Assembly (NCBI GenBank): GCA_001584585.1
Contig: LSYV01000002.1
Location: forward strand, 4,441,040 to 4,505,039
Direction of reading: 5' to 3'
Length of the DNA stretch: 64,000 nt
Origin: Gonium pectorale
Taxonomy: Eukaryota > Chlorophyta > Chlorophyceae > Chlamydomonadales > Volvocaceae
This document shows positions 36,201 through 48,990 of this stretch, in pieces; position 1 is the stretch's first letter; each line of letters begins with the position of its first letter. The notes under the pieces are model-generated. The model searched no databases. It had not been told where the DNA came from and saw only the letters and a list, made by a program, of their open reading frames with translations. A program made the translations under genes and the position numbers.

Positions 36201-39200
36201 CTCTTCCGGGAGCTTGAAAGCTCTGTTTCGCTGACGGTGGGCGCAGGGGCTCAAAAGGCCTGACCTTCGCGAGCAGGACTTTCGCGCGCGTGGTTTTGGG
36301 CACAATCCATAGCAACTGGAGGATGCCTTATTGTAGGACGCTTGTGGCACCCGTAATGTGAATTTATTACACACTCACAGCTTGCGGTTAATGGTGCATG
36401 GCCGACGTCCCATGATAAGGACCCGTATGAAATCATGACCAAAGGGTGGTCTTTCGTTGTACGACTCTCCGCGCCTCCGGTGTGTCCTTGCCATCCCAGG
36501 TATACCACTCTCTGGTGGCCAAGCACAGCCGCCTGCAGCACGAGTACCGGAAGCTCTTGGAGGAGCAGGCGGACGCTGTGGGTGCCCCCGGCCAGGAGGA
36601 GATCTTTCGCCTACGGGACGAACTAAACAGCATGGTGACACGTTACGACCAAGTGGCTCGTCAGGCAGAGGAGCTGAAGTAAGTGGGACCCGGGTGCTGG
36701 AGGAGCCTGCAGCAGCAATGGCTGTTGGTTCATCCATAGCTGCAACGCTAGGTGCAAGTACTTCGACAATTGCTGCAGTCGCGTCTCGACCCCCATCACC
36801 GTGGTAACCTTGGCAGGGCAAAGCTGCACCAGGCGGAGCTTGTCATCAGTGCGAGCGGACAGCCGGCCGCGTCATCGGCACAGCCACCTGGCGCTGATGG
36901 AAAGGCAGCTGCCAAGCCAGAAGCGCAATTGTCCAGGCAAGGGTCTTCACAATCAGGCGGGCCCTCGTCCACCGCGCAGCCGGTTGTCGTGCTGGATAGC
37001 GTTCTGGGACAGGAGCTGGTGGCGGCGCGTGTGCAGGAGGGCGCGGCGCTGCGTCGGGCAGAGCTCACTGAGCGGGAGAGAGACCGGGTACAGCGCACCC
37101 TAACGGAGATGCAGGTATGCCGATGTACCGTAGGGTCCCGTCAATGGGATTCCAACTGGTTCGCAACTCTTGAGTTCCGGGCACCGGTCCACATGTACCT
37201 GGACCAACACGGGTGTCGACGTTCCTCTCATGTGCACTCTTTTGCCCCATCGCTTATCAGCCGCGTCATGGAGTGTTTGTCCCAACTAATGCCACGTCAC
37301 CTTTTTTTAGGAACATGGCAAAGAGCTGGAGCAACGCCTGGCTCAAAGTGCAGCAGAGCTGGAGCTGGCCCGCCAGACCGCCACCAATCTAGAGCGGCGG
37401 CTGGTGGGCGCAAAAACGAAGGCTGAGGTGGACGAGATAACGCGACGCATGCATAATGCTGAAGCCGCGGCAGCGGAGATCCAAAAGAATCACGCGGACC
37501 TGGTCTTCAAAGCAGAGGTACGTTGATGCTCGTTATTGAGGTGCTAATCAATATTACACACCATGGCTTGTCACTTTTGTTTGCATCACAGCAGACTGCA
37601 GCCCCAAACCGGCCGCTAACGTTGTCATCCGGTAACCCACAAGTTGCCCAATTATAGCCGCACTCAGATCCCCGTCCTCTTGCCGACACCTCCTGTCTTA
37701 AACATGCATCAATGGCCAGAAGCGTAAGCAGTTCCACATCGCACCAAACCGTGAAAGGGAGCGTACAACGCCAAAGGAACGAATCTGCCCCAATCCACCA
37801 GCGGCAGGTAGACCCAACATAACGGCGTAGGCCGTCACTGAGCGGGTGGGCGGGTACGATGTATGGACCACTGTTTCGGCAGAGGGACGGGCCCAATGAG
37901 AAATTGACCAAAAAAGACAGATACTGCTACAACGTGCTCATGTGGGGCAAGGCGGTATGGGCCATCCTGCGGTATAGAAGTGCCGTACATGTACACACAC
38001 CCACGCCCTGCTTTCACGCAAACGGCAGCTTCCTCGCAATAAGCTGGAGCTTCCGCTGCTACGCTCCGAGAGTCAAGTTTTATTGCGAAAGGCAACAACG
38101 ATTGAAAGTGTCGCTGCAGGCGTATGCTGATGCTATGAAGACGCCTATCCTTCCAGCGTCTTGCCTCGATGCCCTTGCAGGAAGCGGAACGACGCGCTGA
38201 AGCCGCTACGCGTGACCGTGTGCGCTTCCTGGCTGAAATCACCAACCTTAAGGCGGCCCTTCGGGACATGTCTGGGCGCAGCGAGAAGGCAACGCTGATC
38301 GGCAAGCTCCACCTGGAACTGGACCACAGCAGGTACGGTCTCGCGACCCCGTTTCGGTCAATGGTATGGGGCAAGAAAGCCATACGCTGCACATGGCACG
38401 TGGACCGCACGCCGTATAGGGGTTGCATGTTGGATATTTCTGCACAAAACCGTTATGATACGGGGGGCTAGCGTTGCACTGGCCGCGTGTGTCTGGGTTG
38501 CACCTTAGAAAATGCCTTTCTTAGGGTTAGCCACACCTCCTGCCCCCACCGCAGAGCCAAAGAGTCTCTAGCCCGCAACGCGCTGAACCGCTCAGAACTG
38601 CAACGCATTGAGCTGGAAAAGGAGGTGCGGCGGCAGAAGCAGGAGCTGGCTAACCTGACTGGCCGCATGGTTGCTCACCAGGATCACGCCGCCTGGTCAG
38701 ACCGGCAGCGCCACGAGGCACAGGCACAGCTGCAGGTCAGCCTGGCAGGCCGTACGGAGACCTGGAAGGCCCGCTTGTGGGCTCGTAAGCTGGAGCAGCT
38801 GAAACACCGCAACGACATGCTTGCAGATGGCTTGGAGGTTGCGAGGTGGGTAAAGTACGCAGCGGGACGCATTTTGATGCCAGCCCCGTGCGTCAGCTTA
38901 TGTGCCCAAGGTTTATGGCCATACGCCCCGCCGGTAGAGGCTCCATGCGTACTGGTTCTCGCTTCAAGGTCTGTCAAGCTGAACAGCGCAGACACACGCA
39001 CGCCTAGAATGTTGACCGCAGCATTTCCTTGATGCGGAATTTATGTGTCCGTGTCCTGTCCCTTCAGGAATCGTGTCCTACGGACGGAGGATGCTCGACA
39101 GGAAGCGGAACTCAGGCTTGCGGCCATAGAGGACATGGCGTCCCTCGCAAATCGTGGTCCCAGCGAGCTGGCCAGGGAGGTCGCCCGCCTCGGAGAACAG

Positions 39201-42200
39201 CTACTACAGCTGCGCCTGGAGAAGGGCAAGTTATCGCGGGAAGACATGCTCCTCAAGGAGAAGGTATGACTGCCGTGTCTTCCACGTGCCCACATCATAT
39301 GGCCACCTACGGTCTGTGCACGAAGAAGCACACGCTGCCAAGTTTTCACATTGTGCTTCCGTTGTAAGCACGGCTATTACCCTGCCCATGTACGGTTACT
39401 GGCGGCATGCCGTCAACATTTGAACCACCAGCTTGTCGTTGCAATGGCCGCCGCAGGTGCACTACCTGGAACGCGTCAACGCAGAACTGCACGACCTGCT
39501 GGAAAAATACGAGGCCGAGTACTTCCAGTCGCAGAGCCAGCTAGAGGCCGACCGAGCCGCAGCGGATAACCGTGCTGTGGGTCTGCAGGAGGAAGTGGTC
39601 AAGCTGCAGGAGCGCATCAATGTGCTGTTGGCGGCCCGGGACCTGGGCGACGGGGACGGCAAAGGCCTGCGCGAGTCGCGGTCCGGAGAGGCGGCTGGCA
39701 TGAAGGACGCCAGTGCGCGCGGGACATTGGCTACCCGTGATGAGCTCATTGCCATGGTGGGTTCGTTTGTCTGGCGCGCACTGTGTGCGTTACGCAAGTT
39801 TGGACACGCCATGTACCCTACAGTTGTACTGCTGGAGTTCATGAGATCAGCAGAAAGGTGGTCCTAGCCTTGGGCCCCTTTATCATCCTGCTTGCTTGAT
39901 CTGTCGCAGATCGACGCACTCAAGGTGGCGCGCGAGGAGGCGGAGCATCTGCGCACGGATCGTGCCAGGCTACAGACAGATTATGATGGTGTGATGGGTG
40001 AGCTGGAGGACGTGCGGCGACATCACAAGGACGCGCTGGACCGCCTCACGCAGCAGAGTGAGGCCCTGCTGTACGCCCTCAACCAGTTCAAAACCAAAGG
40101 AGCCGACGCAACGGTCTTTGACCAGGTGCGGCTGCAGAGTGCCCTTGGGTTTGAGCCGGGTTTCGACACAGGCCAATGTCGGGCCTTGCAGGTCGATTCC
40201 ATGTTTGTGGTCCGTGCACCCGTCTCAACTGGATGCTAACCGGGTCTACATTGAATGCCTGATGTGCGCACGTACGGCATCTGATTGTCGTGGTCATGAT
40301 GACCTGCAGATGAAGGCGGTGGCTGAAGCAACAATCAATGAGCTGCGGCAGCGCATCAAGGATCGGGACACTATCATTAAACGCCTGCACAAGCAGCTTG
40401 AGGACGACGCTGCACATGCATTGGCCAGGCACAACGAGGACCGTGCCGAGATTGAGCGCCTAAACCAGAAGCTGTTTGAGCGCAACGACGCGGATATCCA
40501 GGGCCTTAAGGTAAAGTATGGATGTTCCGGCTGTGAAATGACCCGTGGGTCATGCACATGTTGCCGGCCGTTGTGCGTCCATGCAAAAATGCGTTCATAA
40601 CTAAGAGCTTAACTTTCGATGCTTCTTTCGCAGTCTGTCCTGGACCGACTGCCGCTAAAGCAGGCTGGACAGCAGGTGCCGGAGGAGCAGTTGCGGCTGC
40701 GGGACGCCTTAGACCGGGCTCAAGACATGATCACTGTCCTTAAGAACCGTATTGAGCAGAAGGACGCCGCCATTGACGTACTGAAGCTCAACTACGAGCA
40801 GCAGGTGCGCTGGTGCCTGTTGACGAGGGAACTCGTGACCGCACATGGAGTGCAACGGCGGGATATCCCTCGCTGGGCACAGGTGCATATGCCACACATG
40901 TATTAATGTGTCCCGATGCTTTTGTGCAATTAGATGTGGTTGCATTGGTTCGGCATTCTCCCTGTACAAACAGATCAAGCAGTTACAGGACGAGCTCTTG
41001 CGGGTGCGGACGGAGGCTGAGGCAAAGGTGGTTGCTCGTGACGAAGGCCCCACAAAGGCCAAGCTGCAGAAGCTGAGCGGGCAGCTTAAGATGAAGGACG
41101 AGATGCTCCGGCAACTCAAGGCGGCAATCAAGGCGCTCGAAAGCAAGCTGACGCAGGTTATGAAGGAGCATGCGGACGAGTAAGTGTGTCGTGCTGCAGG
41201 CGTGCTGGACCAGGATGGATCCTGCACACTATCTGCCAGTTCTCTCCGAAGCACCTTAACGCCAAATAATGATGACCGTGTACCCTATGGCGTCCCCTAC
41301 GTCCACGGCGGCTGTCCTGATATAAATGCCTGTTGCTGGTGCTCCAGGAAGATGCAAGCTTCCAGCTGGCAGGCACAGGAGCGCATGCAGGAGCAGCTTC
41401 AGCGCATTACGGAGGAGCGGGACGACCTGGCTCGGCGGCTGGGGCTGGCGGAGGACAACGTAACGGCGGCTGCAGGTTCTGATCAGCACCTGCAGGAACA
41501 GGTGCAGGTGCTTCAAATGTGAGGCCTGTCGGCAGGGATGACGTGCTGAAGGGCGAAGGGTTGGCAAGTTCGGATCGTGCGAGGTATTTGCACAGCACGC
41601 AGGCAACTTGTACGCAGGCGACTTGGGTTGCAGGCAACCCAAGTCGCCTGACGTTTGTAGTTGCACGATAGGTCGACTTGTACTTATGATCCGTCTCTCT
41701 CTCCTGTCCGCGTTTCTCCTCAGGCGGATTCAAGAGGAGATTGAGACGCGCACCAGGATTGAGATCCAGCTTGCATCCGTTCGGGAGGAGCTGCAGAAGT
41801 TCAAGGACGCCCGGGAAGCGGTAAGAGGAGTGTTGAGATCCTTCGCATGCGTTGTTTCCTGCCAAGGGTAACCCCGCTCTCCTGCTTCCAACCATCAATG
41901 GGATGCATGGGGAAGCAGGTATTTACAATACCTGAGCTGCATTTGCATACCACTGCTCCGGTATCGCCGGTGTCCAGGTTGTGGACCTGACTACCGGGAT
42001 GTCAATTGAGGCAAAGCGGCAAATTGAGGAGCTGCAGAGGCGGATCAACGTACTGGAGAAGCAGAATACTGCTCTGAAGCGCAAGCAGCTGCCGGACGAG
42101 GCCGCCGGGCCAGGTCCGGGAGGCGGATCAGGAGGCGGTGACGACCAAGACGGGCCAGGCGGTGGTCGGCGAGCAACCTCAAGGTGGGCAGCAACACCAT

Positions 42201-44239
42201 TGACCCATCCTGACTGTGCCTGCGTACTCCAAATCCATGCCCATGCTTCAGGCACTATGTTGGGGCATAATAAGTACATCAGACGTAGGATTAATCACCC
42301 ACCACTAGTCTCCGCTCCGAACGTCCGCCCATTGTATTGTGTGCTCCTGTCTGTAGGGGTCCTCCCAGTCGGCGGACAGTTGCTGCAACTGCCCGTCAGG
42401 AGCACGATTCTGGTGGCGGTGCTGAGGATCAAGCCGGCGCCGACAGCAACCCCGAGGCGGAGGAGAGGCGTGAGAGGGCGCTGATTCAGTGGGAGGAGGG
42501 GAAGAAGCTCAATACCAAGATCGAGTCGTTGCGGTGCGCCAGTATCATGCCCCCGTGCCAAGGCAGGGGTTTACCGTGCCATGGGTACATTGCAACGCTT
42601 GGAACGAACACAAGGCATGTATGAAGCGGGTCTTCGAGCTGTGTCAAGTAGCCGAGCCGCGCGCCGACCTTTCGCTGTGCATGGTCTTGCAAGTTACTGG
42701 CACGGCACCTCGACTTCGACACGGTTTTGACCACTGCAGGAAACAGCTGGCAGCGAAGAGCAACGAGGTTGTAACGTTGCAAAAGGAGCTGGAGCGGCGG
42801 GCGGCGCAAGCCGCGTCAGTGCAGGCTGAGGCGGACAAGCAGGCAGCAGCCATCCGTGACCTTACCGAGAAGCTGCGGCGAGCGCAGGAGGCGCCACGCA
42901 ACGACAAGGCCAAGGTACGGCAATGCACCTTGGTGCCCGTCGGTGTGTACCGGCGTCTGCGTGCGACGGCACGGTACGTTCAGCAGACAGCTAAGGGTTG
43001 TCCGTTTGCCCGGTTTCGTTCGACAGCTACAAGAGTGCATGGAGCGACTCGTCACTGTGGAGGAGTCACGCGACTCCCTTTCGGCTGAAGTAGCGCGCCT
43101 CAAGCAACAACTGCAGGCCACCAGCGGCGCCTCTACCTCCGGTGCCGGCGGGCTGCCGCCCTCACCCGGCGGGGCTCAACTCAAGCGAGAAGAGGAGGTC
43201 TTGGAGCTTCGCCTGCAGCGCGACCAGCTGCAGTTGCAAGTCAGACGGCTCAAGGAGCGATTGGCTGAGATGGGCGCAGGAGCTGATGCGGGAGTCACAG
43301 GCACGACCGGCCGGCGTGCGGGCTCCGCGGGCGCTCGACTAGCTGGCGCAGCCGGAACTATGACCGCCGGTCGCGAGGCGGAGCTCATGTCCACTATTAA
43401 TAACCTTAAGACGGCACTGGAGAAGGCTACAGCCAACACGACGTCTACGGCGAAGTACATGGCGGAGGTGGCAAAACGCAAGGAGGTGACCCGCGACTTG
43501 GAGGCGGTTCGAATTGAGCTTGAGCGGCTAAAGCAGCAGTTCGCAGCTAGCAGCCGCATGGTTGCAGAACTGCAGTATGCAAACGCAGAGTTAAGGCGGC
43601 AGCTACGCGCTGCGCCGCAGGCCGCGGCTGCAGGCGGGCAGGTGGCTGGCGCCGCGTCGCATGGCGTGGGCGTGGCAGAACTGGGCGTGCAGCTGAGCAA
43701 CATGGAGATGTTGTTGGGGCAGCGCGACGAGGAGGTGGCCGCACTCCGCGAGGCGCTGGTGCAGCGGGACGCCGAGCTGGAGGATTTGCGAGGCCTCGGT
43801 GGGTACCGGGATGAAGGACGTTTATCCATAGGGGTTCTGCGCAACTTTGTATGCTCGCGTGCAGCCATGTTCCGACTTGCCGCCTGACCGCTGTTGAAAA
43901 ACGATTGCCAAAAACGCAGATGGTCGCCCAAGCAGCAGCGGTGGGCCCGAGGTGGCTTCCCTGCGCCGCCAACTGCGTGAGCTTGAGGCCGAGAACGAGG
44001 ACCTGCGCAACGAGCTCAACGCCTTCGACCCCAGTTTCTGGGACGAAGTGATGGTGATGAAGCAGGAGCACGCGGAGCTCACCCGCACGGTGGCTGACTA
44101 CGAGGAGCTCATTGTAGAGATGTCTGACAGTCTGGGCATTGAGCCTCCATTGAAAGGCGGCGCTGCTCCTGGGTCACTTAGGCGGGGCGCTGGACCGGTG
44201 GGAGGGTCGGGGGCCCCGCAACGGCGAGGACGTAACTGA
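30258..44239 (+). CDS. CEP290: CEP290, ciliary transition-zone coiled-coil protein
   Basis: About 33 exons, from MAEGDYEFRPKP at 30258 to the stop at 44237-44239, give about 2,500 residues, the same size as human CEP290 (2,479). Nearly the whole protein is heptad coiled coil. Diagnostic segments: VSDLEEERRKLRMEMKFRAK then MGLTNEKLLLLEQY (exon at 33922-34111), matching the human SLEEERLDLKKKIRQMA region; LIQWEEGKKLNTKIESLRK (about 42482-42735); and near the C-terminus LNAFDPSFWDEVMVMKQEH followed by MSDSLGIEPP, matching human AFDLDFFEEIEDLK and the conserved end. All junctions I tested keep phase. CEP290 forms part of the Y-links that join axoneme to membrane and gate protein entry into cilia. 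One donor (near 33163, GGC|GTGTAC) is weak. Introns average about 180 bp. Confidence 0.95.
41615..41650. repeat. Perfect 36-bp inverted repeat in a CEP290 intron
   Basis: Arms of 17 bp, CAGGCGACTTGGGTTGC and its exact reverse complement, flank a 2-base spacer AG. It lies in the intron between the exons ending near 41520 and starting near 41725. A partial direct copy (GCAGGCAACTTG) precedes it. In RNA it could form a strong hairpin. Confidence 0.9.
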
Positions 44240-44348
44240 GCGCGGCCTGCGTGCTTGCATGGCAATCTACACGGCATCGCTGCCGTGCTAGTTATCGAAG
44301 GGCTTCCAGACTTTCACAGCCACCTTTGTCCATAGGCTGATGACGGCC

Positions 44349-44353
44349 TGTAA
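44349..44353 (+). terminator. Polyadenylation signal TGTAA of CEP290
   Basis: TGTAA lies 110 nt after the CEP290 stop codon. Confidence 0.6.
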
Positions 44354-44369
44354 ATGCATGTTCATCTGT

Positions 44370-45158
44370 ATTGATGAGATTTGGACCGTTGCGGATGTGG
44401 ACTCGCGACATATTCCTGGTAACTCGCCCATTCATGCATGGATTGGGGCACGGCGAGACCGCGTGTGTAGCCCGCCATGTTTTGGGTTCTTTGCGCACGT
44501 GCGCCAAGGCTACTGTGAAACCTACCTGGGCCTATGCGCTGCATGTTATTTCATGGGCGGCTCAGAAGACACATCAACATGTAGAAGTCAGATGATGACG
44601 TACATATTCGTGTGCGGCACAGCGTAATCGGCACTCGCAACCTCATACACTCAGGCACGCGTCCCGGCTGCCGGCTCACATCCTCTAAACGCCATGGTCC
44701 CAACTTTGGACTCCGTACAAGGAAGCTACAGAGCAAGGAAGGTTCGACGTGCTCTTCTAACCCAGCACAACCAGCGATCCGCGTGTCACAATCAATAACG
44801 AGCGGTTACCGTGTCCAGCCGGCTTCCTTCTCAGGGAACACCTGCAGCATGGGCTGCCGCACGTAAGAGCTGCACACTCAAGCCCGTCACCTAGTCGGCC
44901 AAGTCCAGCTGCTCCCTCACAGGCCTGCCCGCACGCCCCATGGGCCACGACACGTATCACTTCGAACGCGCGCAGCTCGGGCCCAAAGGAGTGCGCAGCT
45001 CATATCAGTCCCAAGTTTCATTTGCGCACCGACCAGCAAACCACGGCTGAAACCTCTCGAAGTCTCGATGCAACTCTCACACTCTCAGGTCAAACATTGT
45101 CAGCAATCCGTAAACCCCTAGCCCTAGTCCGTAAACTCCGCAGGCTCAGTCCTCCATG
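44370..45158. other. Intergenic stretch between convergent CEP290 and PDX2
   Basis: This interval holds the end of the CEP290 3' UTR and the PDX2 3' UTR. I found no minus-strand TGTAA for PDX2 and no gene-like frame. Confidence 0.5.
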
Positions 45159-46588
45159 TTACTGTTCTTCAGGGCGCATGAAGTCCTTTCCGTACACGGG
45201 CAGGTCCGGGGGGCGGTTGGGCAGCCTCCCCAGGTTCTGGTACTGCGGCGGCGGCTGCTTGTCGGGGGTCTGCGAGTGCTTGCGCACCATGTCCACAAAC
45301 GCCTGATGCCTGCACGGATACAAGAGAAAGCCGTCTATGAGAACGACAGTTCTCAATGTCGTGAAAACCTTCGGCAGGTCCACATGCAAGGTGACCAAGG
45401 CATGGAGTCAGTGCAGTAGAGGCCTCCATCATGGCTCGGATGCGCTGTCCCAGCAAAGACACCCACCACCGGATGTCCGTTGTGAGCTCCGGGTGGAAGG
45501 CGGTGGCCATCAGCACGCCTTTGCGCACGCCCACGATGACCTTCTCCCGGCCGTGCTGGGCCGCCTCCTCCGGCGTCAGGGTGTACTCCGCCAGCACCTC
45601 CACGTCAGGTCCCGTGGACAGCACTGCGGGCGCCCGGATGAAGACCGCGCGGAAGTCGTCCGTCCTACGATGGCGGCAGAGCAGACGGGTGCTCAGGAAC
45701 CAGAGTGGGCGCAGGTCTCAACAGCAGCTGCCCCAGGTCATGGCCCCGTCTCTGCTTATAACGGTCTCACGGCATCATATATGCACGTTGAAAGTGCTTG
45801 TGCCGACTGAACGAAACGGCTTCCCATCTCTACCACTGCCAGCCACGGGCGGTCCTAGACCCCTTGCGCAACAAGGGCCGGCCTTGACACTGAATCCAGG
45901 GTCGTGTTCTGCCAATCAATACAGCACGGTTGCCTGCTGCCCCGCCGAGCACGCAGACTCACGATCCGAAGCCCTTAACGCACTCCGGGGCTGGCAGGCG
46001 GGTCTCAAAGCTGTTGACCTGCGGATATGGAACCGACAATCCTCAGCCAGGGACAAACTGCATACGAGGAAAGCAAGCCCACCTGTGCCCCAAAGAAGTT
46101 GCGTGAAACGGTAATGTCTAGGCCACCCAGCAGCGCCTGGCCGCCCTTCTTCTGGCCTGGCCAAGGCACGACACGGACCACACACGCGTCAGTAGGGGCG
46201 ATGCAAACACGGCGCCGCTTGCGCGGGGCTGGATGTTAATGATCAATTGGGTGTCAAGCTCCTTGCAAACCCACCCCGTCCTACCCTCAGCCGCCTCAGC
46301 GAGGAAAATCATGCCGGCACAGGTTCCCCACACGGGCTTGCCAGCCTTGGCAAAGGATTGGAGCTCAGGTATAAGCCCCCAGCGCTCAGCAACCAGCGCC
46401 ATCGTCGTGCTCTCGCCGCCTGGGATGATGAGCCCGGCGACGGACTCAAGCTCCTCCTTTGTCCGCACCTCCACTACTTCTACACCAGGAACCCTCTTCA
46501 AGAGTACCATGTGCTCGCGAAAAGAGCCCTGAAGCGCTAACACGCCGACGCGCACTAGTGACGCATGGCTCGGCGCCGGGTCGCCCAT
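45159..46588 (-). CDS. PDX2: PDX2, glutaminase subunit of pyridoxal 5'-phosphate synthase
   Basis: Five exons on the minus strand give about 260 residues. The ATG at 46588-46586 opens [20 protein letters not shown]; the TTG two codons upstream is not needed. Class I glutamine amidotransferase motifs are complete: [20 protein letters not shown] (oxyanion loop), [11 protein letters not shown] with nucleophile Cys at about residue 90, the [19 protein letters not shown] block, and AFHPELTTD with catalytic His and Glu. PDX2 releases ammonia from glutamine and passes it to PDX1, which builds pyridoxal 5'-phosphate from ribose 5-phosphate and glyceraldehyde 3-phosphate. The tail after [11 protein letters not shown] is about 37 residues long and Pro-rich ([17 protein letters not shown]), longer than in bacterial PdxT. 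No clear targeting peptide, so probably cytosolic. Confidence 0.95.
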
Positions 46589-47156
46589 TGTCAATGGGTT
46601 ACTGCACAGTTTTTACTAATATGCGCGACTGTTTTTGCGGCCGGTCCGGTGCAAAGTTGGTTGGACGAACGATTGGCCGAGTGGCTGCGTCTGAACTCTG
46701 GAGAAGCAAAGCCGCGGCTTCGCCGACTCACTTGTCCGAGCGTCCGTCGTAAGGACGTGTGCAAGCTTGCAAATGACATGGTCAACTGGTCGGTCGCAGT
46801 GCCTTCGCAAAGCCGGCCCCTGCCACCCACCCCTGATATGCAGTTTTACAACCCTCGCAATTTAGTGACATGCAAAGGCGCGGTAGCTACTATAATCCTG
46901 CATTGTCCGATGGGGTTTGCACCACCCAAACTGCGTCAAATGCCAGGCCATGGGCACGGGCATGGGTGGCCCTATGGCCTCTGCCGCCAGTGGTTGTCCC
47001 TGTGTCCAGGGGGCAGTCCGGAGGGGTCGTCCCCTTAATCATACGGAACCGTCCGCTCTGTCCGGCGTTTTCCCCATTCCCTGCGTCAACGCCGCCCATG
47101 CAGAGCTAGTACCATATTGGCCTTCACCTAAAAAGTGACTTCTATCGTAATCATTC
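46589..47156. other. PDX2 upstream region and 3' UTR of the next minus-strand gene
   Basis: No coding frame of interest. It must contain the PDX2 promoter and 5' UTR. A minus-strand TGTAA at 46846-46850 marks the probable end of the neighbouring transcript. Confidence 0.45.
46846..46850 (-). terminator. Polyadenylation signal TGTAA (minus strand) of the Rossmann-fold gene
   Basis: TTACA on the plus strand, about 305 nt beyond the stop at 47157-47159. Confidence 0.5.
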
Positions 47157-48831
47157 CTAGTCATACATGCCAGCGGACCTAAGCCACCGGCTGTGACACG
47201 GTGTTTCCCGCATCGCCAGCAGCGCCCCATTCCGCCACCGAAACTCGTTCAGCGCCATTTTCCGGGAGGGCACTGCGTGGGCTATCGACTCGCTGTAACT
47301 GACGAGCGCCTCGAGAACCGGCCCATGGTCCTGAAGCTGAGCCGCGGCTGTCCGGGCCCCTGGGTGCGGACTCGCAGCAAGGCTCTCCCGCAGGAGCGGC
47401 AGCAGCTCGTCAACCAATGCCTCCACGTCTGAGCGGTGCTGGGCCACGATGTGCCCCACCTGTAGAGCGTACGTAGCGGGGCAGGTGAACCCGGGTAGCA
47501 GCAGAAGCAAGAAGAGTGCGCGCTGAACCTTCAGCAGCTCTTTCTTGCCTTCTACTGCAAGTGCGCAGGTTTGAGCAACGCCCGGCGTCAGGCTCAATAT
47601 GACCCAGTGCTTGTTCCCGTACATCTGCTCCACTCCGTCCTGCAAGGCTGCCGGGTAATGCAGCGCCCTCCGCACCTGGGCTCCGCCGAGCGCCGCGCTG
47701 AGCATCCAGAAGATGCTCGCCCATAGGTGCTTCTCCACCAGCGCCCGACACATGTCAGGACTGTCGACTACGGAGCATGACACCTGACCCCGCGCCAGCG
47801 TGTGGGCCACATGCCGCGCCCATCTGTCGGGAGAGGTCCGGGGAGGACATGGAGGACGGGCCAAAAGCTGCAGGGGAGCGGAGCACAGATACAGAGGGAC
47901 AGGCACCAGCAGCTTTTCCGTCGTATGCGGGGTGCCCTTCAAGCTGACGCAGTTATGCAAACGCATAAGCATACAGGCGGGGCAAGGCCCTTGCCTTCCG
48001 ACATCGACGCGCTGCGTTTGACACTGTGCCTGGTCTGAAGGCTTTGCCAGCCTGAGCCCCGCGGATCCACTTGAGAGCCTGCGGCGCTGCGCTGCTAGCT
48101 CACCTGCCAGATGTAGCGGTTCGGCCGCCGTCCTTGGCCGTACCGTCGGGACCAGCTGCGGCGGGCAGCAGGGATAGACCAGGACCGTCGGCAGATCTAC
48201 GACCACGTTTACCTAGATTTCAATTTCGTATTAGTAACAAACGATTGCTGCTCGCGGGATAGTGTCCATTCATCATGTCAAGCGGTTTTGGCCCATACCG
48301 GCAACGGCCACCCCATACTGGAGGCTCGGAGCGCCCCCTTAAACGGAAGGACAGCACGCCTTCTCGGACACGCCGCCGCAGCATGGCCCTCCGTGCCGCC
48401 ACCCCTCACCCGCCATGTACAGCGCCACCAGCGTCACCTCATCGGCAAGCCCGTGCTTCTGCAGCCATGGCAGCAGCCAGCCGTTCTGGAAGAAGACCAG
48501 GTCCCGCCGCCGGGAGGGCGGCGTGCGCTGCAACACGTCATCCAGCGAGTCATTGGTCGTGCAGACGTAGATGGGACCCTGTAGGGAGGGTGCGCTTAGC
48601 TGATGAGGCAGGCAGTGACTGTGGGGTAGCCTTCCCCACCGGTGACGACCCACCGTGCTTCAAACCTTCCCGCCCAGACCACCCCACCCAATGTCCGCCA
48701 CATACTTCTTCAGCGAATGTGCCATCATCGCGTGTGACGATATTCGTAAGGTCGGTCCCGAGCATCCGCGCGATGGCCTGGCCTACCGCCCCACGCCCGA
48801 CCAGGGTGACCGCAGGGGCCTCCGTTGCCAT
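47157..48831 (-). CDS. Conserved Rossmann-fold protein of unknown function
   Basis: Five exons give about 285 residues. Exon 1 starts at the ATG 48831-48829 (MATEAPAVTLVGRGAVGQAI) and shows a dinucleotide-binding turn, VGRGAVG. Exon 2 continues with IYVCTTNDSLDDVL and DLVFFQNGWLLPWL, the beta-alpha-beta pattern and Asn-Gly step seen in ketopantoate-reductase-like proteins. Exon 3 is a Gly/Arg-rich linker. Exons 4 and 5 are helical (LVEKHLWASIFWMLSAALGG, VGHIVAQHRSDVEALVDELL, NEFRWRNGALLAM). The C-terminal block resembles uncharacterised plant homologues I remember, with a conserved FKWRNG step. A reductase activity is possible but not shown: the catalytic Lys and Glu of ketopantoate reductase are not evident. 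Confidence 0.65.
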
Positions 48832-48980
48832 CGAGCACGCCAATCTGACACGAACGCGTTCTGTGAAGCCTGTATGTGTGCTACATAGCGAGCTACGCAA
48901 TCGGCACCAGCGAGGTGAGAGGGACGAAATGGAGCCCGCCAGGGTCCCGATGTTGGCCAGACTGCTGCAACAAATACTCC

Positions 48981-48990
48981 TTATATATAG
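48981..48990 (-). promoter_or_regulatory. TATA-like box upstream of the Rossmann-fold gene
   Basis: The minus strand reads CTATATATAA here, about 150 bp upstream of the ATG at 48831. Distance and orientation fit a core promoter with a moderate 5' UTR. Sequence alone cannot prove use. Confidence 0.35.
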
